16,925 nucleotides of DNA from Candidatus Bipolaricaulota bacterium (GCA_026414955.1 JAOAIA010000030.1:1-16925), one strand, 5' to 3'; positions 1 through 7,195 are shown, counted from the stretch's first letter. Numbers and translations: made by a program. The notes: generated by a model from the sequence alone, not told the origin.

Positions 1-110
1 CCCCTGTTTTATCGAGGCTACAGACAGGAGTGAGCGGCTTTCTGTGTTATTTAAATGGGGAGAACAGTCAAGGGGCGAGACGGAAATCGTGTATAGATCA
101 GGAGTCGGGG
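1..110. other. Left edge, no gene recognised
   Basis: This stretch lies downstream of the alr stop codon. I see no convincing coding frame, RNA gene, clear terminator or repeat in it. An open frame that crosses it on the + strand is antisense to alr and has no homology I recognise. Confidence 0.5.
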
Positions 111-1235
111 TTATTTGTACACCCGCACGACTCTCTTCGACAGCGCCGTCAGCACGACTTCCGTAAAGTTCGCGCCGATCTTGCGCGCGATCTCCTCTGC
201 TGTAATGTGCGGGCCGATCAGCTCGACCTCATCCCCTACGTGCGCTTCAGGAATATCCGTCACATCTACAGTGATTTGATCCATCGAGATCGCACCAACC
301 ATCGGCGCGCGTCTTCCGTGAATCACAACCTCCCCAACGTTCGCTAAGAGCCAGATCACCCCATCAGCGTAGCCCACCGGGATCGTCACGATCTTCGATC
401 TCCTCTTCGTCTGGAACCGCCGCCCGTAACCGATGAAGCTCCCTGGGGGTAGCTCGTTCATCGTCACGATCCAACTGCGCATTCTTAAAATGGGCTTGAT
501 CGGCTCCGTCCAGGGCCGACGCACTTCGGGATAGCCGTACAATAAGATCCCCGGACGAACCATATTATAATACTCAGTCGTCACTTCACTCTCGTACTGA
601 ACCAGCCCAGAGCTATTCGCGATATGGCGCAATGGCGGAAGAATTCCCTCTCGATCAAGCTGAGCCAAGAGATCATTGAAGACGGCAATTTGATGCCGTG
701 TGAACTCTTGATCGTCTGGCTTCTCGCTGTACGAACACGCAAAGTGCGAGAAGATCCCAGTGCACTCTAACGAGGGCATCTGAGCTATGGCACGACAGAT
801 TGCGAAAGCGTCTTCGGGAAGGGCGCCGTTGCGCCCCATCCCCGTGTCAACTTTGACCTGAACGCGCACGCGACGGCCCTGACGCTGGGCTTCTGCCGCG
901 AGTGCCTGAGCGAATTCTAAAGACGAGATGGTCACGTCCACGTCTGTGCGCACCAGCTCTGGGATATGAGCGATCCGTGAAGAAGCTAAAATCAAGATGG
1001 GCATCGTGATACCGCCATCGCGCAGTTCTTGCGCTTCAGCGAGATTCGCGACGCCGAAATAGTCAATGCCCGCTCGCTCGGCAGCTCGCGCTATGCCCAC
1101 AGCACCATGTCCGTAGGCATCGGCCTTGACGGGGAAGAGGATTTTTATGCGCTCCCCCAGACGCGCACGCACCGCCGCGATGTTCTGCGCCAGTTGCTTC
1201 AGATCTATGATCGCTTCCGCCATTGCCGGGCGCAT
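111..1235 (-). CDS. alr: Alanine racemase
   Basis: PLP-dependent enzyme that interconverts L- and D-alanine in the cytoplasm, supplying D-Ala for peptidoglycan. With the start at 1235 it has 374 residues, the usual family length. The PLP lysine is K37 in VKADAYGHG, the barrel motifs KVDTGMGR (about 128-135) and HIANSSG (about 204-210) are present, and the C-terminal-domain catalytic tyrosine is Y270 in GYGRRF, followed by VGYADG. The frame stays open to 1469, but that part overlaps the divergent racemase gene and has no Alr homology. The start at 1235 is favoured because TATACT lies 9 bases upstream of it (minus strand). ATG at 1223 is the alternative. It is divergent from an Asp/Glu racemase gene, so two D-amino-acid enzymes share one intergenic region. 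Confidence 0.95.
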   Translation of the reverse strand: MRPAMAEAIIDLKQLAQNIAAVRARLGERIKILFPVKADAYGHGAVGIARAAERAGIDYFGVANLAEAQELRDGGITMPILILASSRIAHIPELVRTDVDVTISSLEFAQALAAEAQRQGRRVRVQVKVDTGMGRNGALPEDAFAICRAIAQMPSLECTGIFSHFACSYSEKPDDQEFTRHQIAVFNDLLAQLDREGILPPLRHIANSSGLVQYESEVTTEYYNMVRPGILLYGYPEVRRPWTEPIKPILRMRSWIVTMNELPPGSFIGYGRRFQTKRRSKIVTIPVGYADGVIWLLANVGEVVIHGRRAPMVGAISMDQITVDVTDIPEAHVGDEVELIGPHITAEEIARKIGANFTEVVLTALSKRVVRVYK

Positions 1236-1244
1236 AGCACCTTG

Positions 1245-1250
1245 AGTATA
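1245..1250 (-). promoter_or_regulatory. -10 element of alr, close to the start codon
   Basis: The minus strand reads TATACT here, 9 bases before the ATG at 1235. A weak -35 (TTGGGG, 1268-1273) is 17 bases away. A transcript would begin about 3 bases before the ATG, so nearly leaderless. The -10 is good; the -35 is poor. Confidence 0.45.
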
Positions 1251-1352
1251 CGCTACAGAAAGACCTCCCCCAAGAGAGCGCGACCCGCCGCGAGAAGACC
1301 AACTCCCGCGATCCGACGGACGTTTGTCTCTCGCGGGCAAAAGCTTTTTCCG

Positions 1353-1358
1353 TACAAT
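1353..1358 (+). promoter_or_regulatory. -10 element of Asp/Glu racemase gene
   Basis: TACAAT lies 9 bases before the ATG at 1368, again predicting a very short or absent leader. No good -35 was found at 16-19 bases; TTGTCT at 1324 is too far away (23 bases). Confidence 0.35.
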
Positions 1359-1367
1359 CAGCCTCGC

Positions 1368-2126
1368 ATGAGCACCATTGGGATTCTGGGCGGCATGGGG
1401 CCGGCGGCAACAGTCGAACTCTTCCGGCGCATCGTCGCCAAAACCCCCGCCCACGGTGATCAAGATCACATTCCCATAGTCATTGACAATAACCCCAAGA
1501 TTCCCGATCGCGGGCTGTTTATCTTGGGTGGAGGCCCCGACCCTCGACCGGCGCTCTGCCGCAGTGCCAGAAGACTAGAGAGCATGGGGGCGAGCTTCAT
1601 CGCCATGCCCTGCAATACCGCGCACGTCTTCTTGCCCTATCTCAGAAAAGCCGTTCGTATCCCGTTTGTTGATATGATCGCTGAGACAGCACAGAGCATC
1701 ACCGAGCCTGTCGTTGGGCTGCTGGCGACCGAGACGACCGTGCGCACGCGGCTCTATCACGAGGCGTGCGCGCCCTATGGGATCGAAATTCTAACGCCCG
1801 CATCGGAGGATCAAGCCCGCGCGATGCAGATAATTTATGCGATCAAGGGCGGCTCGTTTGATCCAGCGATGCAGCACGAACTGCGCGCAATTGCAGCTCG
1901 GTTGCACGAGCGCGGCGCGCGCGCGCTCGTCATAGGGTGCACCGAGCTGTCGCTCATAGTCCATCAACGGGAGCATGACCTTCTCATATATGATGCGCTC
2001 GATATCTTGGCACAAGCAGCAGTGCGCGAGGCGCTTCAGCAGGGGATGCGCCAGATGCCGCAGCGCACGAATACCCCGATAAATACGAGAACGATTACGA
2101 GCAGGGTCAGCATGACTATCCCATAG
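1368..2126 (+). CDS. Aspartate/glutamate racemase family protein
   Basis: Cofactor-independent racemase of the Asp/Glu/hydantoin racemase superfamily, which uses two cysteines as acid and base. The N-terminal GILGGMGPAATVEL motif identifies the aspartate racemase branch. The catalytic cysteines are C82 in MPCNTAH and C191 in GCTELSL. It has 252 residues, about 20-25 more than usual. The surplus is a polar, Thr/Arg-rich tail after the normal end near REAL (about residue 223), and the DNA for this tail is overlapped by an antisense ORF coding for a membrane helix. The ATG at 1368 is chosen because the homology begins immediately after it; the frame upstream is antisense to alr. The substrate could be Asp or Glu. 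The gene could provide D-Glu for peptidoglycan if no murI exists, but that is inference. Confidence 0.9.
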   Translation: MSTIGILGGMGPAATVELFRRIVAKTPAHGDQDHIPIVIDNNPKIPDRGLFILGGGPDPRPALCRSARRLESMGASFIAMPCNTAHVFLPYLRKAVRIPFVDMIAETAQSITEPVVGLLATETTVRTRLYHEACAPYGIEILTPASEDQARAMQIIYAIKGGSFDPAMQHELRAIAARLHERGARALVIGCTELSLIVHQREHDLLIYDALDILAQAAVREALQQGMRQMPQRTNTPINTRTITSRVSMTIP

Positions 2127-2146
2127 ATGACCTGGCGCGTGCGCAT
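2036..2146 (-). CDS. Possible small single-helix membrane protein
   Basis: A 36-residue ORF starting MRTRQVIYGIV. One hydrophobic helix fills about residues 6-27, followed by a short basic tail with two cysteines. It overlaps the last 91 bases of the Asp/Glu racemase gene in antisense. Support: a -10 TACAAT lies 11 bases upstream of the ATG with TGGAGA 17 bases further (minus strand), and the racemase tail it overlaps looks non-native. Against: it is short, has no Shine-Dalgarno site and no recognised homologue. A longer in-frame start at 2248 exists but adds a non-hydrophobic stretch. Confidence 0.3.
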   Translation of the reverse strand: MRTRQVIYGIVMLTLLVIVLVFIGVFVRCGIWRIPC

Positions 2147-2254
2147 GGGCAAGACCCATTGTAGCCGAAACCCGAGCCTTCTCCAGCTCTCGCAAGCTAC
2201 GGGGCGGATTTCCCATATCTCTGTGCGCTCGGTCACCGCGAACTGCATGTCCGT

Positions 2255-2283
2255 TTGAAGACGTGACGAACTTTCTCTATACT
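2255..2283 (+). promoter_or_regulatory. Promoter of the diheme cytochrome gene
   Basis: TTGAAG (2255-2260), a 17-base spacer and TATACT (2278-2283) form a sigma-70-like promoter. The predicted start near 2290 leaves a leader of about 30 bases, containing AGGGTGAT ahead of the ATG at 2322. Confidence 0.6.
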
Positions 2284-2321
2284 GTAGCTATCAATCTGTG
2301 AAGAATTCTAAGGGTGATGGA

Positions 2322-3077
2322 ATGAGACGCGAACGCTGGAATGACCTGATCTTAATACTGTTTCTTGTGATCGGGCTGGGGGTCTTTGCGTTCACGGGGA
2401 TTGCGCTCTTGGAGAGCTTCTGGTACACACCCGTAGCGAGCGCCGAGAAGAAAGAGCACGTCGCCTCGCCATTGACCAAGCTCGATCTTCTGGAGCGCGG
2501 CAAGCTCGTCTTTCAGTCTGCCGGGTGTACGTCCTGTCACTTGGCGCGCCTGGAGCCGGGCGGGCCGGTGGTGGGCTTCCCCGTTGGGCCGAGCTTAAGT
2601 AATGCTGGGATGCGCCGTGACGAAAAATGGCTCCGCGAGCACTATATTGACCCCCACAAGCTCGTCCCCGGCAGCAAGATGAACTCGTTCGCCTATCTCC
2701 CCAGCGATGAGCTGGACGCGCTCGTCGCCTACGTGAAGACATTTACGCCCCGGTATGAGCCAGCCGAAGAACCGACTATAGTGATCCCGCAGCGCTTTAC
2801 CGCGGAGCAAGTCGAGCGCGGCAAGGCGCTCTTTACGAGCCAGGGCTGCCTAGGGTGTCACACGATTGGCAAGAGTGGCGGGCCTATCGGGCCAAATCTC
2901 ACAAAAGCGGGCACGCACGGGCGCACCGACGAATGGCAGATTCAGCACCTAAAAGACCCGCTCTCGGTCTACGTGCTTGGGCCGACGGACGGCATCCCGT
3001 GGCCGATGCCGCGCTACAATAATCTCTCGGACGAAGATCTGCAAGCGCTGGTCGCGTACGTGCAGAGCTTGCGCTAA
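2322..3077 (+). CDS. Membrane-anchored diheme cytochrome c
   Basis: Electron-transfer protein of 251 residues. An N-terminal hydrophobic helix (about residues 8-30) anchors it, with the rest outside the cytoplasmic membrane. Two class I cytochrome c domains follow: heme motifs CTSCH (69-73) and CLGCH (176-180), with likely axial methionines M120 (SKMNSF) and M229 (PWPMPRY). Each domain ends in the usual helix, DELDALVAYV and DEDLQALVAYV. The first domain resembles the CcoO subunit of cbb3 oxidases (DPHKLVPGSKM). The ATG at 2322 is preferred to the in-frame GTG at 2298 because AGGGTGAT ends 3 bases before it. No oxidase, bc1 or heme-maturation gene is nearby, so its partner is unknown. Confidence 0.88.
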   Translation: MRRERWNDLILILFLVIGLGVFAFTGIALLESFWYTPVASAEKKEHVASPLTKLDLLERGKLVFQSAGCTSCHLARLEPGGPVVGFPVGPSLSNAGMRRDEKWLREHYIDPHKLVPGSKMNSFAYLPSDELDALVAYVKTFTPRYEPAEEPTIVIPQRFTAEQVERGKALFTSQGCLGCHTIGKSGGPIGPNLTKAGTHGRTDEWQIQHLKDPLSVYVLGPTDGIPWPMPRYNNLSDEDLQALVAYVQSLR

Positions 3078-3084
3078 GGCAGCC

Positions 3085-3113
3085 CTGACAGACGCCCCGC
3101 GCTTTGGCATAAT
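3085..3113 (+). promoter_or_regulatory. Promoter of the UBact-proteasome operon, predicted leaderless
   Basis: CTGACA (3085-3090), a 17-base spacer and CATAAT (3108-3113), each one base off consensus. The predicted transcription start (about 3119-3121) falls on the ATG of dop at 3120, so the operon mRNA should have no 5' leader. There is no separate Shine-Dalgarno site; AGGGG lies within the 6 bases between the -10 and the ATG. Confidence 0.55.
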
Positions 3114-3119
3114 AGGGGC

Positions 3120-4622
3120 ATGGACCGCTTGCTCGGCATCGAGACCGAATACGGCTTGCTCGTAGATGGCGTGGACGTCACGGATTTGGTCGACGAAGCC
3201 CGCGCCCTCGTCCAAAGCTATGCCGAACTCTCTGCCCAGCCCTGGGACTATCGCGACGAAGACCCTCTCCGAGATGCACGCGGCTGGCACGCCCCAGCGC
3301 TCACGATCAACCCCAAAGACGAAGTCTACGAAAAACCCTCGCGCAAGCACTTAAGCGCCTCTGAGGACCATGCTGATAGGGTCTTGCCCAACGGCGCGCG
3401 CTTCTATCACGATCACGGACATCCCGAATACAGCACCCCTGAGTGTCGGTCGCTGCAGGAGCTTATAGCTCACGACAAGGCCGGGGAACGCCTCGTCTGG
3501 ACCGCCGCGCAAGCCTATGCCCAGAAGGCCGGGCGCACCGTCTCGATCTTCAAAAATAATATTGACTATCACGGCATGAGCTTCGGCTGCCATGAGAACT
3601 ATTTAGTCACGCGCGCGCTCCCGTTTGAGAGATTAATCGCCGGGCTGATTCCGTTCTTGGTGACGCGCATTCTCTTTGCTGGGGCGGGCCGCGTCGGTGG
3701 CGAGAATAGGTGGGTCGACTTTCAGCTCTCCCAGCGCGCTGACTTTTTCACCGAGTTGTGCAGTGTAGATACGCTCGACCGCCGCCCGCTCATCAATAGC
3801 CGCGATGAGCCTCACGCCGACGAGAAGCTCTATCGCCGGCTGCACGTCATCTGCGGCGACGCGAATCTCAGTGAGTATGCTACTGCCCTCAAGGTCGGCA
3901 CGACGGCCCTGGTCCTGGCGACGCTGGAAGCGGGCTACGGCCCTCCGGGAACTCTGAAAGACCCGATCAAGGCTCTCAAAGAACTCTCGCGCGATCAGTC
4001 TCATAGATGGCTCGTCGAGCTTGAAGAAGAAGGGACTATTTCAGCTCTTGACGTCCAGCGGGCGTATCTGAAAGCCGCCCAAGACCTTTTTCACCATCGC
4101 GACACCGAGACTGATTGGATATTACACGAGTGGGAGGTGGTGCTCGATGACTTAGAGGCCGACTCAGCTCGGTGCGCCGACCGGCTCGATTGGGTCGCCA
4201 AGCGCCACGTACTGCAGACGTTTATCGAAACTGAAAAACTGAGCTGGCGCGACGAGATCGTGCGCAGCCTCGACTTGGAGTATCACGCCCTCGATCCCAA
4301 TCGCAGTCTCTTCTATGAGCTGCACAATCAAGGGGTGCTACGCAAGCTCGTCACCGAAGACGAGATCGCGCGCGCGATGCGCCAGCCTCCGAGAGATACC
4401 CGCGCGTATATTCGCGGCCTGTGCGTGCAGAAGTTCTCTTCAGCGATGCGCGCGCTCAACTGGGGGCGGATCACGCTCTCGCAGAACGGACAAGATGTCA
4501 TGCTCGATCTCCGGTCACTTGTGGACAGCCGAGTCGAGGCGCTCACTCGCTCTCTCGAGGGGGCCTCGACGCCGCGCGAACTTTGGGGTATCATACAAGA
4601 GATTCTACCAACGAAGGGGTGA
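3120..4622 (+). CDS. dop: Dop/PafA-family enzyme of the UBact system (Dop-type)
   Basis: Glutamine-synthetase-fold enzyme of the pupylation family. Dop removes the Pup-like modifier from proteins, and in actinobacteria also deamidates Pup; PafA attaches it. Of 500 residues, GIETEYG (6-12) is the ATP/Mg strand, a Dop-loop segment reads WDYRDEDPLRDARG (42-55), the likely nucleophile is D98 in NGARFYHDHGHPEYSTPE, and INSRDEPHADEKLYRRLHV and GDANLSEYAT motifs follow. The Dop loop, FQLSQRADF and GDANLSEYAT favour Dop. The nearby TPECRSL and FGCHENYLV are closer to PafA, so function is not certain. It is the first gene of the operon, with 6 bases between its stop and the modifier gene. The modifier already ends in Glu, so deamidation would not be needed and deconjugation is the likelier role. 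Confidence 0.88.
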   Translation: MDRLLGIETEYGLLVDGVDVTDLVDEARALVQSYAELSAQPWDYRDEDPLRDARGWHAPALTINPKDEVYEKPSRKHLSASEDHADRVLPNGARFYHDHGHPEYSTPECRSLQELIAHDKAGERLVWTAAQAYAQKAGRTVSIFKNNIDYHGMSFGCHENYLVTRALPFERLIAGLIPFLVTRILFAGAGRVGGENRWVDFQLSQRADFFTELCSVDTLDRRPLINSRDEPHADEKLYRRLHVICGDANLSEYATALKVGTTALVLATLEAGYGPPGTLKDPIKALKELSRDQSHRWLVELEEEGTISALDVQRAYLKAAQDLFHHRDTETDWILHEWEVVLDDLEADSARCADRLDWVAKRHVLQTFIETEKLSWRDEIVRSLDLEYHALDPNRSLFYELHNQGVLRKLVTEDEIARAMRQPPRDTRAYIRGLCVQKFSSAMRALNWGRITLSQNGQDVMLDLRSLVDSRVEALTRSLEGASTPRELWGIIQEILPTKG

Positions 4623-4628
4623 TAGCTC

Positions 4629-4802
4629 ATGCCGGAGCGCATCACGAGACCCATCCCGCAGGACCCATTGACCAAACCCGGGGACGACGACGGGCCGCGC
4701 ACGCCCAACGTGCCCAAGCCGGACACAGAGAGGCTCTTGGAGCGGATGCGACGGGTTGATCCGCGCCAGGCGCAACGGTATCGTCAGCGCAGCGGGGAGT
4801 GA
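4629..4802 (+). CDS. ubact: Ubiquitin-like protein modifier UBact (Pup-like)
   Basis: A 57-residue, very hydrophilic, Pro/Arg/Asp-rich protein that begins MPERITRP and ends VDPRQAQRYRQRSGE. Like Pup it would be joined through its C-terminal Glu side chain to lysines of target proteins, marking them for the proteasome. The N-terminal half (about residues 1-30) is Pro/Gly/Asp-rich and probably disordered; residues 31-52 (PDTERLLERMRRVDPRQAQRYR) should form the helix read by the proteasomal ATPase. The end is Ser-Gly-Glu, not the Gly-Gly-Gln/Glu of Pup, which fits the UBact family. GGGGTGAT, overlapping the dop stop codon, serves as ribosome site. It sits between dop and the proteasome genes, as expected. 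Confidence 0.92.
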   Translation: MPERITRPIPQDPLTKPGDDDGPRTPNVPKPDTERLLERMRRVDPRQAQRYRQRSGE

Positions 4803-4812
4803 GTTCTTGAGC

Positions 4813-5607
4813 ATGAGCCACGGCGACTTCGCCAAGCTCCTCGAAGCCTATGGGGTGCCAGGCTTCGCCTGGGCTGTTCGCCTTCGTCGGCTTGCAGCCG
4901 GCGAAGATGAAGCCCACGCGCAGCATGCAGACGGGGTCTGGGCCCACGGCACGACGGTGATCGCCGTGAAGTTCGACAAGGGCGTCTTAAACGTCGCCGA
5001 CCGCCGCGCCACGTCGGGAAATGCGATCTTCTCCGAAGAGGCCGAAAAGATCTTAAAGCTCGACGACGAGACCCTTATCGCCATCGCCGGCTCCTACGCC
5101 GCAGCGTTCGAAGCGGTACGCTTCTTGCAGCACTCGTTCAAATACTATGCGCGCAGCCAGCTCCAAGAGATGAGTTTAGAAGGGAAACTCTCCGAGGTCT
5201 CGCGCGTGTTGAGTCGCTCGCTCCCCGGCGCTCTGCAAGGGATCGGCGGGTTTCTACCAATCGTCAGCGCATTTGATAAAGAGAGGAACGAAGGGCGCAT
5301 ATTTTTCTACGATGTGATGGGGGCGCGCTTTGAGAGCCGCGAGTTTGGCGCCGCCGGCTCAGGCGCGGAACGCATTCGTGGGTCGTTTGAGTACATCGTG
5401 CGCACCAAAGGCCCATTTCACACGATGACGCTCGAAGAGGCCCTGCGCGAGACGCTCTTGCTTCTAGAGATCGCGGCATCGCTCGATACCGCCACCGGCG
5501 GGATTCGCCAATCCTTGCCCTTGGCCAAGACCGTGACCGCCGAAGGTGTCTCCGATGTCCCCGAAGAGCTGGTGCGCTCCATTCAGAAGGCTCTAGTGAA
5601 AGAGTGA
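4813..5607 (+). CDS. prcB: 20S proteasome beta subunit
   Basis: Catalytic subunit of the bacterial 20S proteasome, 264 residues from the ATG at 4813. A 46-residue propeptide precedes the self-cleavage site HG/TTVIAV. In mature numbering T1 is the nucleophile, D17 lies in ADRRAT and K33 in EEAEKI, the exact spacing of the active-site triad, so the subunit should be active. The later GSGAERIRGSFE region matches the family. An in-frame TTG at 4807 sits 7 bases after GGGGAG, a better ribosome spacing than the ATG, and could be the true start, adding two residues. The gene lies 10 bases after the UBact stop and overlaps the region just before prcA, so translation is probably coupled. Confidence 0.95.
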   Translation: MSHGDFAKLLEAYGVPGFAWAVRLRRLAAGEDEAHAQHADGVWAHGTTVIAVKFDKGVLNVADRRATSGNAIFSEEAEKILKLDDETLIAIAGSYAAAFEAVRFLQHSFKYYARSQLQEMSLEGKLSEVSRVLSRSLPGALQGIGGFLPIVSAFDKERNEGRIFFYDVMGARFESREFGAAGSGAERIRGSFEYIVRTKGPFHTMTLEEALRETLLLLEIAASLDTATGGIRQSLPLAKTVTAEGVSDVPEELVRSIQKALVKE

Positions 5608-5609
5608 CT

Positions 5610-6356
5610 ATGGCGTTTACTCCCTACGATTGGCAGCAGACGCTGCGCCAGAAAGCGGACTATGTCGAAGACCGCCTGCGCGAGGGCAGCCCCGTCGTAG
5701 GGCTTTCATGTCACGAAGGGGTTTTGTTAGTGACAGTGCGCCGTGCCCAGCAGCAGAAGATCTTTGAGATCTATGACCGATTGGCGTTTGCTGGGCTGGG
5801 CAACCAATCCGATCTCGAGACAATCCGTCAGCTCGCGGTAGACTTTGCCCACGCTGAAGGGTTCGCGCGTAGCCCGCAAGACGTCTCGATTCAGCGGGTC
5901 GTGGGCGTGGCCCTCAGCCCAGCGATGAAGCGCAGCTTCAGCGATCCCTTGAGATTGCCCTTAGTCGTGCGCGGCCTCTTCGCGCAAGTGGGCGAGACCC
6001 CGGAGAGCGATCTGTTCTATCTGCTCAATTACGATGGGGAATTCTCGCTTGCGCATCGTTTCGGGGTCGCGGCGGGCACGGAAGGCGCTCGCGAGGCGAT
6101 GGAGCGCCTCTGCTCAACGCGCACCAACAAGAAGATTCTCAAGCACGATGCGGCCATAGAGCTGGCGCTGGAGGCGTGGGCTGTAGGTCGTCGCGAGGCT
6201 CTTGCTGAGAGCGCATCCGACTGGCGCGCGGTGCTCTCCCAAGCGTTAAAAACGGGCGGTACGGCCGAGGCAGCCCTGTTGGAGCGCGCTTCGCGGCGCG
6301 AGCGCCGCTTCCGCTTCTTGAGCGCAGACGAATTGAAGCCATTCTTGCCGGTCTAG
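5610..6356 (+). CDS. prcA: 20S proteasome alpha subunit
   Basis: Non-catalytic outer-ring subunit that forms the gate and docks the unfoldase ATPase; 248 residues. The N-terminus (MAFTPYDWQQTLRQKADYVEDRL) corresponds to the alpha H0 helix, followed by the alpha-type strand VVGLSCHEGVLLVTV, which lacks the catalytic Thr, and FEIYDRLAFAGLGNQSD, equivalent to the KI.EI.DRI..A..G segment of PrcA. The start at 5610 is preferred: it lies 2 bases after the prcB stop with GAAAGAG upstream. The GTG at 5604 would overlap prcB by 4 bases. No Mpa/ARC ATPase gene follows; the next gene is an unrelated permease with its own promoter. Confidence 0.93.
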   Translation: MAFTPYDWQQTLRQKADYVEDRLREGSPVVGLSCHEGVLLVTVRRAQQQKIFEIYDRLAFAGLGNQSDLETIRQLAVDFAHAEGFARSPQDVSIQRVVGVALSPAMKRSFSDPLRLPLVVRGLFAQVGETPESDLFYLLNYDGEFSLAHRFGVAAGTEGAREAMERLCSTRTNKKILKHDAAIELALEAWAVGRREALAESASDWRAVLSQALKTGGTAEAALLERASRRERRFRFLSADELKPFLPV

Positions 6357-6401
6357 CTTCTCCTACTGTTCCCAATATATAACTGTCTCTCGGTTATAAC
6401 T

Positions 6402-6431
6402 TTGTCTCCCGGCCCTGCTTTCGGGTATACT
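6402..6431 (+). promoter_or_regulatory. Promoter of the TauE/SafE gene, predicted leaderless
   Basis: TTGTCT (6402-6407), an 18-base spacer and TATACT (6426-6431). The GTG start codon is at 6437, 5 bases after the -10, so transcription should begin on the start codon itself. A partly similar stretch (CTGTCTCTCGG then TTATAAC) lies just upstream and may be a second promoter or a decayed duplicate. Confidence 0.6.
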
Positions 6432-6436
6432 GTGCT

Positions 6437-7195
6437 GTGACTTGGGAACTCTTTCTGATCTTCGCACTATTGGCTTTTGTCGCTGAATATATAGACTCTT
6501 CTCTCGGAATGGGCTACGGCACGACACTTACGCCGTTATTGTTGCTCTGGGGGTTCACACCACTGCAGATCGTGCCCATCGTCTTGCTGTCGGAGTTCAT
6601 CACCGGCTTAGTGGCAGCGGGGTTTCATCACACGTATCAGAACGTGAGCTTTCGCAGAGATTCTCTTGATTCTAAGGTCGCTCTGACGCTCGCGCTCATC
6701 GGTATTGTCGGCACGATCATCGCCGTCTCGATTGCCGTCCGTCTGCCCACCTGGGTGATCAAAATCTATATCGGCGTGCTCGTGCTGGCTTTGGGGATCT
6801 TCGTGCTCGTGACGCCCTCGGGCAGCCAGAGATTTTCATGGGGGCGCCTCGTGGGAATCGGGCTGCTCAGCTCGTTCAATAAAGGGCTGAGCGGCGGCGG
6901 CTACGGCCCCATCATCACCGCTGGGCAGATGCTCGCTGGACTCAACCCGAAAGCTGCCGTGGGCATCACCAGCCTCGCCGAAGGAGTGGTCTCGCTCGTC
7001 GGCGTGCTCATGTACTGGCTGACCGTGAGCACGATCGAGTGGCATCTCGCGCTGCCCATTCTCGTCGGCGCTGTGGTCTCGACGCCCTTGGCGGCGTTCA
7101 CGGTGCACAAGCTCCCCGTGCGCACGCTGAAGATGTTGATCGCGCTTCTGGCGATCACCTTGGGGATCGTGACCCTGGTGCGGGCGACATCATAG
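6437..7195 (+). CDS. TauE/SafE-family sulfite/anion permease
   Basis: Integral membrane protein of 252 residues. Hydrophobic segments alternate with short loops throughout, and I count about seven to eight helices. Family hallmarks are the N-terminal SSLGMGYGTTLTPLLLLWGF, with small residues in the first re-entrant region, and the second-half repeat FNKGLSGGGYGPIITAGQML. TauE/SafE proteins export sulfite, sulfoacetate or related organosulfur anions; the substrate here cannot be inferred because no sulfur-metabolism gene is adjacent. The start is GTG, supported by the homology and by the promoter placed directly before it; no Shine-Dalgarno site exists. It is a single gene between the proteasome operon and dnaA. 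Confidence 0.88.
   Translation: MTWELFLIFALLAFVAEYIDSSLGMGYGTTLTPLLLLWGFTPLQIVPIVLLSEFITGLVAAGFHHTYQNVSFRRDSLDSKVALTLALIGIVGTIIAVSIAVRLPTWVIKIYIGVLVLALGIFVLVTPSGSQRFSWGRLVGIGLLSSFNKGLSGGGYGPIITAGQMLAGLNPKAAVGITSLAEGVVSLVGVLMYWLTVSTIEWHLALPILVGAVVSTPLAAFTVHKLPVRTLKMLIALLAITLGIVTLVRATS

Noticed and set aside
1029..1367. N-terminal extension of the Asp/Glu racemase frame
   Set aside because: It is antisense to alr; racemase homology begins exactly at the ATG at 1368.
1236..1469. N-terminal extension of alr to 1469
   Set aside because: It is antisense to the start of the Asp/Glu racemase gene, has no Alr homology, and the -10 box at 1245-1250 lies inside it.
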